DNA of 64,000 bases from Casuarius casuarius (taxonomy: Eukaryota > Chordata > Aves > Casuariiformes > Casuariidae). The stretch covers positions 744,001 through 808,000 of the forward strand of contig PTFA01000195.1 in assembly GCA_003342895.1 (NCBI GenBank), given 5' to 3'. Of this stretch, positions 46,501 through 60,000 are shown piece by piece. Under the pieces are notes generated by a model. That model did not search any database, was not told the origin of the DNA, and saw only the letters and a program-made list of their open reading frames with translations. The position numbers and the translations under genes were made by a program. Position 1 is the first letter of the stretch. Each line of letters begins with the position of its first letter.

Positions 46501-47899
46501 ATGTATACTTGGTTGGAGGCACTGCCTTTTTGCATAATGTTAAAACCTCCCTGTAAGACTCGCAAAGAATAACTATGAAATTAAGTAGCTAGGAAACTAT
46601 TAACCTCAGAAATCTGAAGGTCTTATTCAAGTTGGGAAATAAGCAGGTTTTTTTCTTGTTGTTGTTTTTTAGTATATATTCCTTCTGAAAGGAAGAATGG
46701 TACTATGGATGTACTAAATTGCTCAGCACATAATTAGTGTTTTCTTCCTAATAGTTCTTTATCTCTTCAGCCATCTAAAACAAACATTCTGTCATATTCA
46801 CCCTCCTATTTAAAAAAACATGTCCTCTTAACTTTAAAAGACAGGTGGGCTCATAAGGCTGTTATTAAACCCTTGTTAAAAACTGAAACTAAAGTTGTGC
46901 TCAGTCTTCCAAAAATTTTGTGCATGTTATTGCTCTCACTTGGTTAAAATTCATATGTGAGGAAAGACCTCTGAGCAATAGAAGTTTTGCAAAATCTAGT
47001 CTCTCTTGAATCCTTGTAATGAGGCTTAAATGAGACACAAGTATCACGCAGACCTTGTAAGAGTCCTGTATGTATGGCATGACTTTCACCCATTTAAGCA
47101 GACCTTACTATAATTTTACAGTCTTACTGTCCTTTTTAATGTTTCAAAGGCTTTTCCAAAAGCTTGTTAGCCATGAAACCACGTATCACCCTGCACACTA
47201 TGTGAAGCCAAAAGTGGTGTGGTATTCCTGCACCTTCTCATTTCAAAAGTTTTTTTTTTCTACCAATGTAAATTGCAATTTGGTCAGCAGTGGCAGGCTG
47301 GATGGGTTCCATTGATTAAAGTAGCCTGCTGAACACACAGCCTGCTCACCATGCCCTTTATATTTTGAAAGAAAACACATTTAATTGTTCCCTTGGGAGA
47401 AACATGTCTGTTTTCTGAAGTTAAAAATGAAGATGAAAAGGAATAAAAACAGATTTGAGGTAAGATACTTGCAAAAACCAGTCCTGTAGAAATTCTCTAG
47501 TACTGTAAAATCTTTAGGTGTCAATGTCACAGTCAAAGATTTTTGTCTGTCTTTTTTTTCCTCCTTCTGACTGACCAGACAGTCAAAAGATTTTTGGATC
47601 TTACTTTGGGGAAAGGAGGGGACAAGAGAGAGGGAGAGGAAACCATATGCACTTTCCATTTGCTAAAAACCCCTGTAGTTTGACAGTGCTGTTCTGTTCA
47701 CCAGATGAGATGAAACACCTGGGTCCTATCTGCTTGGTAAACATTAAAGTTCCATTTCACTAGTTAAAGATTGGCTTCTATATCCCTATACAGCAGCCTC
47801 TGGAATACAAAGTAAACTCTCTCTGCCATCCAGTCCAAAGAGCTCTGGAGCAAAAGGATACAGTGCAAGCATTGTGACAGAACCAGTGTGTTGGATGCA

Positions 47900-48230
47900 T
47901 GCTGTTATATCTCAGCTGAGACGGGTGTATTCATCGCATTTGTGATTTCTGACAAAGCTCAGATGTGCAAAGTGTGAACTAGGCTTCTTAATAGTGTTTC
48001 AGATTTGGTGAGAATTCAAAAAGGGTGTGCATAAATTAAATTATTAAATATATTGTATTTTCTTTCTCTCAATTTGACACCTTTTTGGCGCTCAAAGGGC
48101 AATTTCTAAGCTATTCAACAAAAGCTGTTGCTGGACCTTCATTTGCTTTATGTGTTATTCAATGACAACTTTTCTCTCTGACATGTCTGCCATAGGAGGA
48201 TCAATCTAATTTTATGTACAACTGTAAAGA
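47900..48230. other. Candidate conserved non-coding element
   Basis: This repeat-free sequence has aaattaaattattaaatat, tttttggcgctcaaagggc (an E2F-like ggcgc core) and several homeodomain words. It has no coding potential. It is a candidate enhancer only by character. Confidence 0.3.
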
Positions 48231-48646
48231 TGAATGATAAGTAGAAAGGATTCAGGCAAGTACAAGCTGAATAAATTATAAAGGGCAAATGATGACAGGA
48301 CTGAGGGTCCCAGGAGACAGTGATATGATAACAGAAACTAAAGACGAATTTATGATGGATGTAGTTAGCATGTACTGAGGCTGTTAATTCTTCAGGGTAG
48401 TTTTACAACTTCTTGTGATTGGAGCAATCAAAGTATTTCATTTTAAAGAGATGCTGTATATTTTCACTTGTCTGTTCTGCATATTTGTATGTATGGTCTC
48501 ATTTATATGCATAGCAGTAAACTCCCATAGGCTAGTCAAGCTTACCTCCCATCAAAGGGCCCCTATTCTCCAAACCATAATGCCACTGTTTATGCATAAA
48601 TAAATAGATAATGTGTAAAGATTTGAGGGCAAACCTGGATCTCAGC

Positions 48647-48670
48647 AAAAAAAAAAAAAAAAAAAAAAAA
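48647..48670 (+). repeat. Poly-A tract (24 A)
   Basis: This is the longest homopolymer in the window. No retroposed body or clear target-site duplication is visible beside it. It could be a poly-A tail of an unrecognised insertion or a simple expansion. Confidence 0.9.
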
Positions 48671-49044
48671 GTTTCCATTTTCATAGCACACGGCAATCAA
48701 CTCAGCTCAGATCCTGCAAGTGACTGAGCACCTTCAGCTATCTTCAAAGCCAAGCCAAGGGATTGAGTTAGCTCACAGATCTCTGATGAAAAACTATATA
48801 TAACAAATTTCAGGTAGGTCAAATTTTGGGTTTAAGCTACTTTAAGAGCAGCTGATGCAGCATCATAAAGTTAGAAGCAAATCTAATCTCAGAGCAGTTC
48901 TTGATTGCATTTCATTCATACTCTTATTTCTATCTCTTGTTCCTTATTATTAGGGATATTTGCATGAAAATGATCTTTTTTTCCTTCCTCTGAAGGATTG
49001 TCTCTTGTCTGTGAGTAATGTTTACTCTGGCCTACATTTGTGCA

Positions 49045-49125
49045 TGCCATGGGTTTGATTCTGACTTCATTTACACAAGTGTAAATCAGCAATGATCTGA
49101 TTGAGGTCAAGGGATTTATGTGGCA
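49045..49125. repeat. Fragment of 'acacaagtgtaaatca' hairpin repeat
   Basis: The segment gggtttgattctgacttcat, ttacacaagtgtaaatcagc, aatgatctgattgaggtcaa follows a sauropsid repeat centred on 'ttacactagtgtaaatcagg...cattgaagtcaatgg'. It is diverged and partial. Confidence 0.5.
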
Positions 49126-52100
49126 TAGGAAAGAGCAGACTCAGCTATATTTGTCACTGCTGAAATGATGTCATCGTGAACCATAGCTCTAAATGAGGAA
49201 ACAAATTTCTACCAAGGATCTTTCCCTCAGAATATCTGATCTCACAAAATGCTGAGCATTCCTGACACCTGCTGGGCCATGAGAGAGCTCTCATGGGCTT
49301 TCTGTTGGAGTGAGGTCTCAGCTCCGAACTTACAGGAACTGGAGGTGGTCAGTGCCGAGTGTTTCAACAGTACTAGCCATTAGACACTATTCAATCCTGA
49401 ACACTAGGGGTTTCCAGTAATGTTGCACTAGTGATTCAAGTAATGACTGGATATACTCAGGAAGAATTCGCAAGTAGTAGACCACCGTTTCTCATCCCAT
49501 GTTATATGGATAATATTGTGTATCTCTACATACAGTGACCAGTCCAGGGGTCATTTTTTCCTAGGGTAACCTTTCCGTAAGCACCTGTTTGCACTATGCA
49601 GTAATGAAGCATGCACTGACTCTGCAGTATTAAGTTGTCCCTCCATTATGGATCAATGAAGCGCTTGGATGAAGACATTATGTGACTGTTGATTTGGCCT
49701 TTCATCGGTGGCAATAATGCCTGCCTACACTATAGGTATACTGGAGGTAGCTGTACTACTTTTGGCTTACATTGGTGTGTACTCTTTGCTCTGTGCTGCT
49801 TTGTGGTGTGTACGTGCCTTTAAACCCCTCGGATATTCATGGAGGTGTCAATCACTCTTAAAACCGTATGCAAGAACTGAAGTTGGGTGGCAGTTGAAGC
49901 GTATATGTGTATCCCCAAAATGGCAAAATAATTTGAAACCTAGAGATGCGTGTCTTTGTCTGATTTAATTTAGTTAGCATGTATAATAACAATAAAAACA
50001 CTACAGCACAGACTTGAACACTGAGGAGCAACTTCAGTCCATGGCCATAATTCCTGGGAGTGTACACAATAAGGACTTAAATTCTGGCTGAAACACTATT
50101 TCTGTTAATGCTTCGTATGCTAGCTAGGCGAGGAATATCTATGCATGTTGAAAACAGTTTAGATGGACTGTGAGCTTTAACAAGAAATGGAGGCACTGGC
50201 TACAAACCTTTTCAAAAAGCTGTGTCCTGCATTAAATATTTTAAGTGCATGATTCATACATTAAACTTAAAACCATGCTTAAAGTTAAGTACACCCTTTA
50301 AGGAATTAGCTGAAATGAAATCCTTTGGGAGTGGCAAAGCTTGTCCCATCTCTCTGCTTACTTGACATACTTGACTTGACATAATGCAACCTATTTAGCT
50401 TCTGTGCTTCACTTCTGCTGTGCTCTTGTTTTGGCAGGGAGAAAGTGGTGGGGAATGACTGGCCATGAGATTGCACTGTCAGTTCAGACAAGTAGATATC
50501 TGAAGTGACTTTGCTCTGTGGAGTAGCTGCAGTGAGAGCCTTACAGTGGCACTGCATGTACGAGTTGCTGTACTTGGCAGGTTCCCAGCAATGTCAAATC
50601 TTTCTGATTAGTTTCTGTAAGTACAAGGACAAAATTAAGCCTAACCTATTTTTCAAAGAATAAATGTGCATTTACCATTTTTCTCATTAATGGGAACCTT
50701 CTTATATCTTGTTTCCCATACTCTTTCTCCCCTCCCCTTTCCAGCATGTAACCCCTTAAAAAAAGTCTTGTTTCATTAAAGATACCTTCTTTTAAAAACA
50801 CAGGCCTTTCAATTCCTCTGATTTCTGTACCTGATTTTGACCTCTAGATGCATATACTTTCAGCTCAAAATGAACTCTGTGATACTAAAAGTTATTCCCT
50901 TCCTTTCCTCATATGCATGGGAAGCTACACTCCCCAAAGCCTCTGCTGCTTTCCATTGCATATTTTTGTCTTGTTGCAAATATCGTTTTGGTCATTGTCT
51001 TTGTAGGCAGATTTGGCAGAGCAAGTCTTGTCCAGCTCTAACTAATCCTTTCTAAGCTCGGGTTGCTCATTCAAACTGATGGAGTGAATATATATTTTTT
51101 CTCTTGTATGAATGGCTTGATCATGTTTGTTACTATAAAGACTTTGCATGGTAAAATGGTATCTTATAAAACATGATGGCATGAGTTTCTGATTTCATTT
51201 ATAGCTTTGATCAATGTAATAGCACTTTGCATCCAGGGTTATGCAAACTGGAATCATTTTGGGGGGGGCCTTTTTCCTTACGGCTGAAGTAAAGCTGACT
51301 TATAATCAGTCTTGCTGTCAGGATCTTCCTTGGTAAACATCTGAGAGCTTGCCTCTGTCTTTCACATTCCCTTGTAGTGTCCTTTCTCAATAAAGTCATA
51401 CTAGTACCTCATGTCTGACTGAAGAGCATTGTCTCCTTTTCTCCTCCATCCCATCCTGCTCTGCATGTCTGTCCTTGCTGTCTCTCCTCTCCTTTGCAGA
51501 TTTGCTGGAAACATTACCCTGTGTTCACATAATGCCTGCCCGGTGAAATGAGTTTAGATTATAGCCACCAAGGCAGGAACACTGTGCTGCCCAACTACTT
51601 CTGCCTTGGAGATCACATATTCTTTCCAGACAAGGGAGAGACTTAGGTTATTGATTCTTCTCCCATTTTGAGACACTACATGTATATAAGCAGTAGAGCT
51701 AGCTTCTTCTGAATCCAATGTTTCTTGAAACTATGAGACTTAGCGTGTATGTGCTTTGTAGTGCTTTGCACATTTTGGCCACTGGAGAAGAGGCAGTACG
51801 GGAAGGGTTCATGCAATGCTCTCTGATCTGTTCTTCCTTAGAGCAACTGAGGAGAGACGAGGGATTTATTTCTGTGTCTATGCTGATTCTGCAAGGGGGG
51901 AAGGGGCAGGGGGATCCTGCAGACTCACCATTCTGGTGGTAACAACCTGCTGCTTCGAGCTTATTTTTCCGGTAACTGCACCCTTGCATTGCTTGATGTT
52001 GCATGTATTTTCACCTGAGAAGGGAGAGGCTAAGACACTCCTGGGAAAGCTGGGCATAGCATGTCACTAGCAGAACAACACATCCAAAAATAAGCAGGCT

Positions 52101-53214
52101 GCTGCTGAGGGGATCCTGGGAAAATGTGTGTATTTGTGGGCTCCATATGGTTTGTGGAAGATATAGTGTGGGTGCTACAAATGTGAATAAACTATTAGTA
52201 ATGAAATGCAGATGTGACACTCATCAAAGGTAATGTATCAGGTCTCAGTGGAGGTTCCAAATTTATCTGTGTGTTTCTCTTTATTTTTATTTTATTAAGC
52301 CTTAAACCTTTTCCATCAGCGCTCTGAACCCAAGTTGCCATAGCACAGTGGTAATGTCTCTAAAGTGAGCCTGTCCAAACTAATTTCATTGTCCTTGTTG
52401 AGTGAAGTGCAACAATTAAGCAGACAGCACAAACGGGTCCAGATAAATTGGGTATTTACAATTATTTCAGTTTGGATAATCTAATGTGATGTTCATTGCA
52501 CAGCTAAGAAATGTGCTTCCCAGTGAGGGAGGCTCCCATTCTGTCCTCTCACTTGCTGGGTGAAAATTCAGAGGAACTCTCCTGAGTCTTGCAGAGTTTA
52601 AGCTAGTTTACATCACTGCAGCTCAAATCAGAATCTTACTCTCTTTCTTTAGATGCCCTGTAAAGTTGCCTCCCTTCAGCTGTGCTTGCACTTTAGAGAT
52701 ACAGCCAGGGGAGCTGGAAGGTCATTTCTTTTTTCCTGGGCCAGGGTTGTGTTGCTGAACTCTTTCACTTTGGGGAATCCAGCTTTCTTTGAGTGCCTCT
52801 TTGCTCTCCAGCACAGAAACTCTGACTGACAACTGGAGTTACTTTCCAGATCTGGCATTGCTGCTGACTTTCTGGATAGCATTGCAATCAGATTCCCTCA
52901 TTACTAATGCTTCTCTTTCCTGGTATTAGCACCTTGGGGCTATATTCTGGCTTTCCACCAGTTCTGGTTGAAAACTCAGGGCAATACCAGTTGAATGGCA
53001 GGTGATTTACACCAGCAGATCAACAGAAAAAGGCAGATCCCTGTTACTTCCTGCCTCATTTCTTTGCAGGATATATTGCTTGTCCTTCTCTCCTCTTGCT
53101 GCACCCCCCCGCCCCAAGCAATACCCTGTGTTACTGAGCAATCTTCACCAACTTAATCACATTTGGGCCCAGCGTTTTTCCTGCAGACCCTGGAGTGTGC
53201 AGTGCTTAGGCCTT
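49126..53214. other. Intron, little recognised
   Basis: Intronic sequence. 52.53-52.65 kb and 52.9-53.0 kb faintly recall the 'ttacaccag...aaatcag' hairpin repeats but are not callable. Confidence 0.5.
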
Positions 53215-53460
53215 GGTTATTAGTTTACACAATAAATGAAGCCCATTAGAAGAGGATAATCAGGGCTCGGAGAAGGCCACCTTACTCGTTATCTGAGGAG
53301 GTTACGTTAAGCCTCTGTAGTTATTAATCATACTTTTCCATGCAGATAGCTGAAGATTAAGAGTCACATTTATCCTCTTTGCTCCTCATTCTTTTGCATT
53401 GATGTGCAAGCACTCTTTATTATCATTATTATGATTATTCATATCCTATCCAGTCAGCCA
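53215..53460. other. Candidate conserved non-coding element
   Basis: This repeat-free block contains gtttacacaataaat (forkhead-like), ataatcagg, gttattaatcat (HNF1/POU-like) and cattattatgattattcat. The density of homeobox and forkhead words suggests an enhancer. Confidence 0.35.
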
Positions 53461-55639
53461 GGACTGCTTCTGAGCTGTTGCTTGAAGTCTTGCACCTATC
53501 TGTAGTGGCTTGATGATACAGAACAGAGCCACTGGAGGTCTCTCCTTTTATATGCCGGAAAACATCCTTGAGAGTCCTAGAAAGTCTCTGCTAGCTATTA
53601 TTGAATTGCAGTATCTTGTCCAGAGGCCAAGAGTTCTGAACAGAAGCCGACACTGTTAGAAGAGCCAGGTTTTACAGCAATCCTCTTGATGTCACTTGCT
53701 TCATCTTTTAATACCAGCTCTAACCTTGAACTTAGACTAGAGGACATGCTACCTTGTAGCTCTTTGAAACCTAGCCCAGTACCCTTTTAATCAGTGAATG
53801 ACCCCCTTTTCCTCTCTTCATTTTTTTTTAAGCACTTAAACTAAGATAAAAACAGATCTGTACCAGGTGTACTTAATAGTGTAAAAGAAAATGATTAAAT
53901 AAAGGGAAGCATTTATTCCATCAAAGAAATTGTCCTTATGTTTAAAATTTTCCCTGGAAATATCTTTTTATTGCTTTCTCTCGTGCTCTTTCCTCACTTC
54001 TGGTAATCAAAAAAAGTTGTATTTTGTCTCCTGACCCCCCCCCCTAAAAAAAAAAAAAAATCAGTAATGGAGGATTTGCTCCAATGAAATGATGGTTAAA
54101 GCAACTTTTCAGCTAACCTCATTCAGAATAGTGACTGCACAACCATCGAGTTGCAGATTACTTCAGTGCATAACTGTTTTCATGTACTTGCACACCTATT
54201 CTATTTCTTTGTATCCACATTCAGCTTTGTAGAAGTTGTACTTCAATTTTCTTGTTCCACTTAAAGAAAACTGCTTTTCTGTGAATGGCCTTATCTTCTG
54301 AAATGCGGGCCAGGTCAGGGATACGCACAGTTCTAAGCCAATAAGTCCATAGTACCCCGTTCAACATCAAGCACATTTAAAATCACCAGTTCAGCCAGTT
54401 GCTAAAAACCTGGATACACTTCATCCAACCTGCAGTTTGAGTTACCATATATAGCAATTTGGCCATCCCAAAATCACTCTTTAATCTGTGAGGAATGGTA
54501 CGTGACCAGAATGAATGGTTCATCCTTTTCTCTTTTGATTGAGGTAAATAAACTCCTAACCTTGATTTCTCCTTAAGAAGCCTAAGTTTAAGTGGGTCTG
54601 TTTCCCTCACTTTTGCAATGATGACATTGATACGGGATGCTTAAGCTTCCCAAATGCTGTATTTAGATACTGATCCACATCTAGTGGAAATCATCATTGC
54701 TGTCTTGACCTGAAGGCCTACTGCTCTGTCTGCTCACAGCCTGGCTCACCCTTTTTTGTCCTAGCACAGACAATGTGTTCAATACACACAAGACTGGAGC
54801 TCTCTCATGGGGGCTTATATTTGATTTTTCTTTTTAATAGAAGCATTTTTCTCTAAAAAATGTAAGTTCAAGACCATCCCATTTGAGGGACCTGTTGTCA
54901 TTTTGTTCAACTGTTTATTTGAGACTGACATCTTGGATCTATTAGAAAATTTTGATTTAAATGAGGGAGCTGGAAAAACAGAAATCAAGGCAAACATGGC
55001 ATTTGCTTGGCATGTAGAGCTAGCCAGGTATGAATCCATGCCCTACCTAATTAAGAACAGAACTGGCCCTGGTCCACCTCTCCCCACCCCAGTTAAGTTT
55101 CTTGCTTATCAGGTTCTTGGCTATTTGAAGAAACTGTTTGCACATGCACTTCCTTTCTTTTCTTCTCCCCTCTAATTTTAAAATTTGAAACCTCAGCCTG
55201 AAACAGAAGAGGAAAATACCTCAAATGATAAGATTTTTTGGTTTCGGCAATTTTGGGGTTTTTTTGTTTTTTATTTTTGAGCGGGTGAAGATTTTTGTAT
55301 GGACCTCTGAGGCAAAATATCAGACCTGATTGATTTTCAGAGGACTATAATCTATCATGTCTTGACATGCTGTAATAAGAGGGGACTAGACATACAGCCT
55401 GTGAGTTTAATGTTGCTGACCTCGGGTTTCACTAAGACACATTGACAGTTCCTAAGTTGTCTATTTGAAAATTAGACTCCTCTGTCTTCCTCAGGTGCGA
55501 AAATGGGGCCATGAGAAGGCATAGTGAAGAAATACTGACCTGCAGTGAAGTGTGGTCTTGAGGGCTAGAAGCAATGATCCAGGATTGGGAGAAACCCAAA
55601 TGTAGTACTTACCTAAGCAATGGACAATAGTCAATGAAC
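53461..55639. other. Intron, nothing recognised
   Basis: Intronic sequence with the poly-C/poly-A tract at 54.04 kb only. Confidence 0.55.
54035..54060 (+). repeat. Poly-C/poly-A tract
   Basis: C10, a single T, then A15, repeating the C-run/A-run form seen at 16824. Confidence 0.9.
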
Positions 55640-55785
55640 TTATCTTCATCTCAATATCCTACCTATAAAACAGAGCTAATTAACCTTCCCCCACTATCAC
55701 TCCTTTGATTATTAGATACTTATAGTTCTCCAGAGCAGGATTTGTTTCATGTGTGCCTGTGTTTGTGTACAGCGTTTAGTGCTGA
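55640..55785 (+). mobile_element. MIR/CORE-SINE relic
   Basis: The segment ctcaatatcctacctataaa, then gattattagatacttatag and cagagcaggatttg, ending in gtgtttgtgtacagcgttta, matches the 3' half of the reptile MIR-type SINE whose tail reads 'ctgtgtttgtacagcgcctagcac'. Confidence 0.55.
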
Positions 55786-58700
55786 CAGCCCTTGCTTTTG
55801 ACTACAGTGTCCTAGACATTTCTATGATGCTGACAAAGGATGATAACTGTTGGGAGGGAAAAGCTCTCTTCAAATATAAGGTGATGGTTCAGGATGATTC
55901 TTGCATTTCAGAAAGGGGCCGTCTCTTTCCTCTTTTTCATGATTGACCTGAAAATAAATAAGGGAAGAGTGACATTCTTACTATTACTTTAAAAAAAAGA
56001 AAATGCAAGGAGAATTCCTTAGATGCATGCTATACTTCTCCATACTGTACTTGACATCTGTAATAAAATTTGGGTCAGATATACTTTTCAATAAAAAGCA
56101 GCATCCTACAAACAGCCCCACACTTGTATTAGGGTCATGTCAAGAATAATAGAGACTATTGTCACTGTACTGAGCCTCTGCATTGTATTAGGTATTCCTC
56201 ACTTCTCTCTTCTCTGCTTCTCTCCAAGACATAACACAAGTTGCTTATCATGTTCCACCACATCTCACCAAAGGGCGCAGAGGGGGAAGCTGGTTAGCAG
56301 GGAGCGTGGCTCCTCAAAGTTGCCCTTCTGCTCTAGCATCTCTGAGTACAGATAAAAGATAGAGCATTTGCATCATCTTACTTGATCACATCTGTCCTCT
56401 CCCCCTGTCAGGTGAGAATTGCAGGAAGGAAGGACGGCTTCTATCAAGGAGAATTTAGTTTTCCTTGCTATCACCTCTTGGGGAGGCTGTATGTTGGGGG
56501 AGAGGGGGATGTTTTTTTGTCTGTGTGCATGTATGTAACGAGCATTGTCCTAAGAAGAGATGACGGAAGGATATGAGGGCTTATATTGAGAGTAATCTGA
56601 AAGAGAGAGTCCCAGATAAACTTCCTTTCAGTGCACTCTTAAGGCCTGCTATGCTGCTCACTGGTGCACAACCATCAGGCACCCGCCCATATGTAGAATA
56701 TGTCTCATCTGTGTTGCCTTAGCCCTGAGGGTCACTCCTTGCTGTGGCTTTAGACTGTGCTATCCAGCCCAGCAGAAAAATAGGTGTGCTATCATGGACC
56801 TGCACCCACTTCTGACCTGTGCACATCTATGGTGGGTCTTGGCCTTGATTTCCTCATATGTCTTGTCCTACCCAGCTCTGGTTCAGTGCCCAAAGCAGCA
56901 TGAGGGTCCATGAGTCCTGATCTGCCTACTGTTTTATGTATCAGAAGCTACTTCTGTCTCTCAAGCATGCTTTGAGTGTGGTATCTCAATCAACCCTTAT
57001 TCTCTTCTGGTGGACACCTGAAGCAAGGAGGAGAGACCACCAAATTTTAATTCATTTTGTTTATGCCTCATGACAGGCCTTGAAGCCAGTTCATGTAGGT
57101 AAGGGGCTTAATTTCCTTCACATTCCATGCCCAGAGCTGCCCCTGAGATGCTTTTAGTAAACCTCCTCTTTTCTTGAATGATAGTTGCTGGGGTAGGTGT
57201 GCAAAATGACACACAGTTCCCTCCAGGGGTGTGACGCTTGCTCTCTGACTGAAATGCAGTTACGCGTGCTGGCTAACGCGTCTAGAATTCAGTGCCTTGT
57301 GTTTGATGCCGCACACCTGTACTTGCTTTCTCTTCTCTCCTTTCCCTTCTTTTTTCCAAAGCCTAGTGACATCCTTTGCTATATTTGAGGTGCTAGTGTA
57401 GATCAAAGTCCTCCCAGGATCAAACAATGTGCTGCGTGCAATCCTTATGGTTACAAACAAGGTCTTTCACTGTCAGAAACATGTTTCTGAGCTGCATTTT
57501 CTGCAGCCTATCAGACTGGATTCAGGGGTAGCTTTTGATTTCACAGGGAAACTCTTTCCTGCCCTTCCCCCCAGTTCTTCAGAAAAAGGAGAGAGAGAGA
57601 AGAGGGAAGAAGAAGAAAAAACCTCTTTGGCTGAGAGGAAAGAACAAGGAAAACAGAGCTTTCTTTAAACTTTAGAGAGAGATTTAACATAGCCGTGCTG
57701 TAGGTTTGGTTTCCTATGTCAAGTAGAAGATAGAGAGCTTTCATGAGGACAAATGTACCTAACACAAAAAGTAAGAAAGCAGGAAGTCTGAGAAACTTGC
57801 TTGAACGGGTGCATTACATAATTTTGCATGTGAGCTTTCTTTTTTTAATATCTTAAGACCTTTATTTCCCTTTAAGTTTCTTGCTATTTAAAATGCCATT
57901 CAGTATAACTTCTGCTGGTTGAAGGTAGGTGGTGGGGACAGAATATGACTTGAAAGTGAGATAAAGGGCCTTCAATATAGGGTACTTATTACTGTGGACA
58001 ACTACATCCTGTGAATCTTTTATTTGCATGGCCTCAAGCATATCTTTAAAAGAATGCATTGAAAATATAAGAATTAACATACAGTTTTCTGACTAGCTTG
58101 GATCTTTTGCACTCTATCTCTTGGGACTTCTGGAAGGCTTTCTGAAAGCTTAAGTGACTTAGGCAGTTAAAACAATGTAAAGAAGCAGTTTGAAATCTCG
58201 TTAGCAGAGATTCACATTAGTTTTCAGAACTCTGAAAAAACAAGTGGAACTTACTTTCCTTGCCACACAATTTGTTTTTAATTCATTTTTCAGAATATTT
58301 GGTTAAAAAAATTTTATTTGCTTTTGGAAGACAGTTTTGTTTGGGCTTTGGAAAATAGTTTTTTTCTTTATCTTTTCCTATCAGGTCAGGAAAATGTAAA
58401 GGTAGGGGGCCTAAACAATAAACAGTACTCCTTTCCACTACATAATGCAAGAAAAATCCATATTTTTGCAAGGGAAAATAATTTCTAATTAATATTTTTC
58501 AATAAATAATCCTGATACCCTTATAATTCAAATTTGAAAATGAATCAATAAAAAGCTTTTTTCAGTAATTAAGTTCAGGCTTATTACTGTTTACTCGTTA
58601 TTGGGTTTGGTGCTGTTCTGGTTCACCCTGATATAAGTGAGTGCTTCTATCTGTCACTGCATAAGTGGCACGCAGATGAAACATCGTGTTTAAGAAGAAA

Positions 58701-59959
58701 ATTAGAAATCGTCCCTTGATGCCCACTTCAGCAGTGTTTGTTTATTTGCCAGAAGAGTCTGAATTTCTTTCCTAGCTAGTATCTCTCCTCTAATTTTGAG
58801 CATCTGCGCTTCTTAGGGTACAAGTAGTTGGCACATGGGCCCTTAGAAGACGGAAAAAATTGCAGATGATACATTCTCTAAAGAGTTGTTGGTCAGGAAG
58901 TAGAATAGACAGACCTATTTCAGATTGCGATTGCTTGTGTTATGGGATCACACTCTTGCTGCCGACTTGTCTTAGTGGCCCATCTGCTAGCATGTGTGCA
59001 GGGTAAATAACTGTTAATTTCTCTGTTGCATAACATACATTTTCTATCTTAACTGAAGTGAAGAGGCGCTAGTCCCTCTCCAAAGAGTTTTTTTGTTTTT
59101 TGGTCTGGATGAGACATTCAGTAGACAAACTTCTCTAATCAGCACACACTCAAAATTACAGGGCATTGTACCTTTCTCTCCTAAAGTTAATTCCTTCAAA
59201 TCCTTTTCTCCAGTGCTTCACAAAGTAAACTACACTGGGGATTAAATTTCTTTCACAAGAGCAGTCCTAGCTTGTCATTACAGATAGCTGATGAGGCAAC
59301 TCGCATGTGCAGCAATACACTCTGATAAAAATTACTAAAATAATTGTGAATTTATGCTCTTGGAGGAAGGAAACCAAACTTCCACAGGGCATGAACTGGT
59401 TATGCAAAACAAATAGCATGCAAGTATGATATTTAATATAAGGAAATGTGTGAAATACTTTGGAGGCATAGAAGGATTCGATGTGAACTCCAGTAAATTT
59501 ATCTAACTTTTAATACACTTTTGAAATCCATTCTATGGATCACCTATTCACCTCTATCGTAATCTCACATCTTTGTCTAGTATCAAAGAATCACAGTCAA
59601 CACAAAATCTAGAAAAAAAGTTTTATGGGAAATATTAAAATGATACTGTTAAATGCAGTTAAAAATCAACTTTTTTTGGAATGAAGGCATTCATAGTTTT
59701 ATCAGAATCTCTTTATCAAAGTGTTATAGAAAGCTTGTTCAAAAGTACACAGGAACTATTTCTTCTGATGAAAACAGCTTCATTTACATGAAAATACTGC
59801 TCATAGTTCTGAGTAAGATTTAAATTTATGAAAAAAAAAATCTGACTTGAAAGAGGACCCCACAAAACTGAAATATATCAAAAAGTGCTGAAATGTCATT
59901 CAATAGGGAAAGGGAAGACTAACAGGAGGAGAAATTGGTAAAATCCTGTTTATATTAAA
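55786..59959. other. Intron, little recognised
   Basis: Intronic sequence with a GA-rich tract and a weak CTCF-like word (tcaccaaagggcgcag, about 56265-56280). Confidence 0.55.
57588..57627 (+). repeat. Purine-rich (GA)n tract
   Basis: gagagagagag is followed by gaagaagaag-type units. Low complexity; the open frame that crosses it is not evidence of coding. Confidence 0.8.
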
Positions 59960-59972
59960 CTCTCTAGAGTCA

Positions 59973-59992
59973 CTTACTCTCTAGAGAGTAAG
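59973..59992. repeat. Perfect 20-bp palindrome
   Basis: cttactctctagagagtaag equals its own reverse complement. The word ctctctaga occurs three times around it (59960, 59977 and 59993), spaced 16-17 bases apart. Confidence 0.95.
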
Positions 59993-60000
59993 CTCTCTAG

